Shown one piece after another: positions 63,958 through 64,000 of a DNA stretch of 64,000 bases. The stretch spans positions 819,088-883,087 of the forward strand of contig NZ_JADPJH010000033.1 of assembly GCF_023073315.1 (NCBI RefSeq). The letters run 5' to 3'. Both the position numbers and the translations under genes were made by a program. The notes beneath the pieces are model-generated. The model was not told where the DNA came from. It saw only the letters and a list, made by a program, of their open reading frames with translations, and did no database searches. Source of the stretch: Bradyrhizobium sp. 1 (GTDB lineage: Bacteria > Pseudomonadota > Alphaproteobacteria > Rhizobiales > Xanthobacteraceae). Within the stretch, counting starts at the first letter, position 1. The number at the start of each line of letters is the position of its first letter.

Positions 63958-64000
63958 GCGTTTTCGAGCGAAGTGGATACCGGTTCGCGTAAAGAAAACG
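63958..64000. repeat. Start of a common Bradyrhizobium-type repeat (truncated by window)
   Basis: AGCGTTTTCGAGCGAAGTGG...CGCGTAAAGAAAACG shows the outer arm CGTTTTC pairing with GAAAACG at the window end. It belongs to the same mosaic of intergenic repeats as that at 42311. Its other half may lie beyond the window. Confidence 0.6.

Overview
The window reads as a chromosomal segment of a high-GC alphaproteobacterium, most likely Bradyrhizobium or a close relative. The grounds are high GC in third codon positions, a liv branched-chain amino-acid transporter, a protocatechuate (pca) branch, a cox-type molybdenum hydroxylase accessory cluster, many Tat/Sec-exported small proteins, and several intergenic inverted-repeat families typical of that group. 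The genus is inferred from gene content and general knowledge; no database was searched. About 70 protein genes fill almost the whole window. I see no tRNA, rRNA, CRISPR array, prophage or complete insertion sequence.

Layout. 1-5 kb: an ArnT-like GT39 transferase and a GT2-GtrA transferase, small exported proteins, and a DUF72-DUF488 pair. 5-9 kb: a PhzF-like enzyme, then a minus-strand operon of a GntR/HutC repressor, an MFS aromatic-acid-type transporter and a Tat-exported LigI-like amidohydrolase, with a perfect 13-bp inverted repeat over the repressor start codon. 9-14.4 kb: a TetR-HlyD-ABC ATPase-ABC permease operon with 4-nt overlaps, followed by a class III adenylate cyclase. 14.4-17.7 kb: an ArsR-AHSA1-GFA operon, a zinc alcohol dehydrogenase and small proteins. 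17.9-24.7 kb: a minus-strand cox/xanthine-dehydrogenase-type cluster (coxG, coxS, coxM, coxD, coxE, two XdhC proteins, a molybdopterin-binding/MobA-like fusion) that has no large catalytic subunit. 24.8-27.5 kb: pcaB-pcaD-pcaC. 28.6-33.8 kb: livHMGF plus the binding protein, closed by a strong terminator.

33.8-37.3 kb: a CheY-like regulator and a membrane hybrid histidine kinase. 37.3-42.3 kb: a P1-family peptidase, a KTSC protein, an EF-hand protein, rpe, a degenerate metallopeptidase-like protein and small ORFs. 42.4-46.8 kb: a Ser/Thr kinase fused to a universal stress domain, a metallophosphatase, and a three-gene set built around a MotA/TolQ/ExbB-type channel. This is the best candidate here for an undescribed system. 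47-49.4 kb: a MoxY-like kinase, a LuxR-type regulator and a small protein. 49.4-58.9 kb: a TetR regulator, an M20 amidohydrolase, a Tat-exported LVIVD propeller, an acyl-CoA synthetase, an orphan SecD-like head protein, a membrane cyclic-nucleotide-binding protein, a GST and a cytochrome b561. 59-64 kb: murI, an HpaI-type aldolase, a cupin, an orphan E2-like acyltransferase domain, rpsD and a threonine aldolase.

The main themes are aromatic and organic-acid catabolism (pca, the LigI-like operon, HpaI, amidohydrolase), nutrient uptake (liv), molybdoenzyme maturation, and signalling (two-component systems, cyclase, CNB protein, Ser/Thr kinase).
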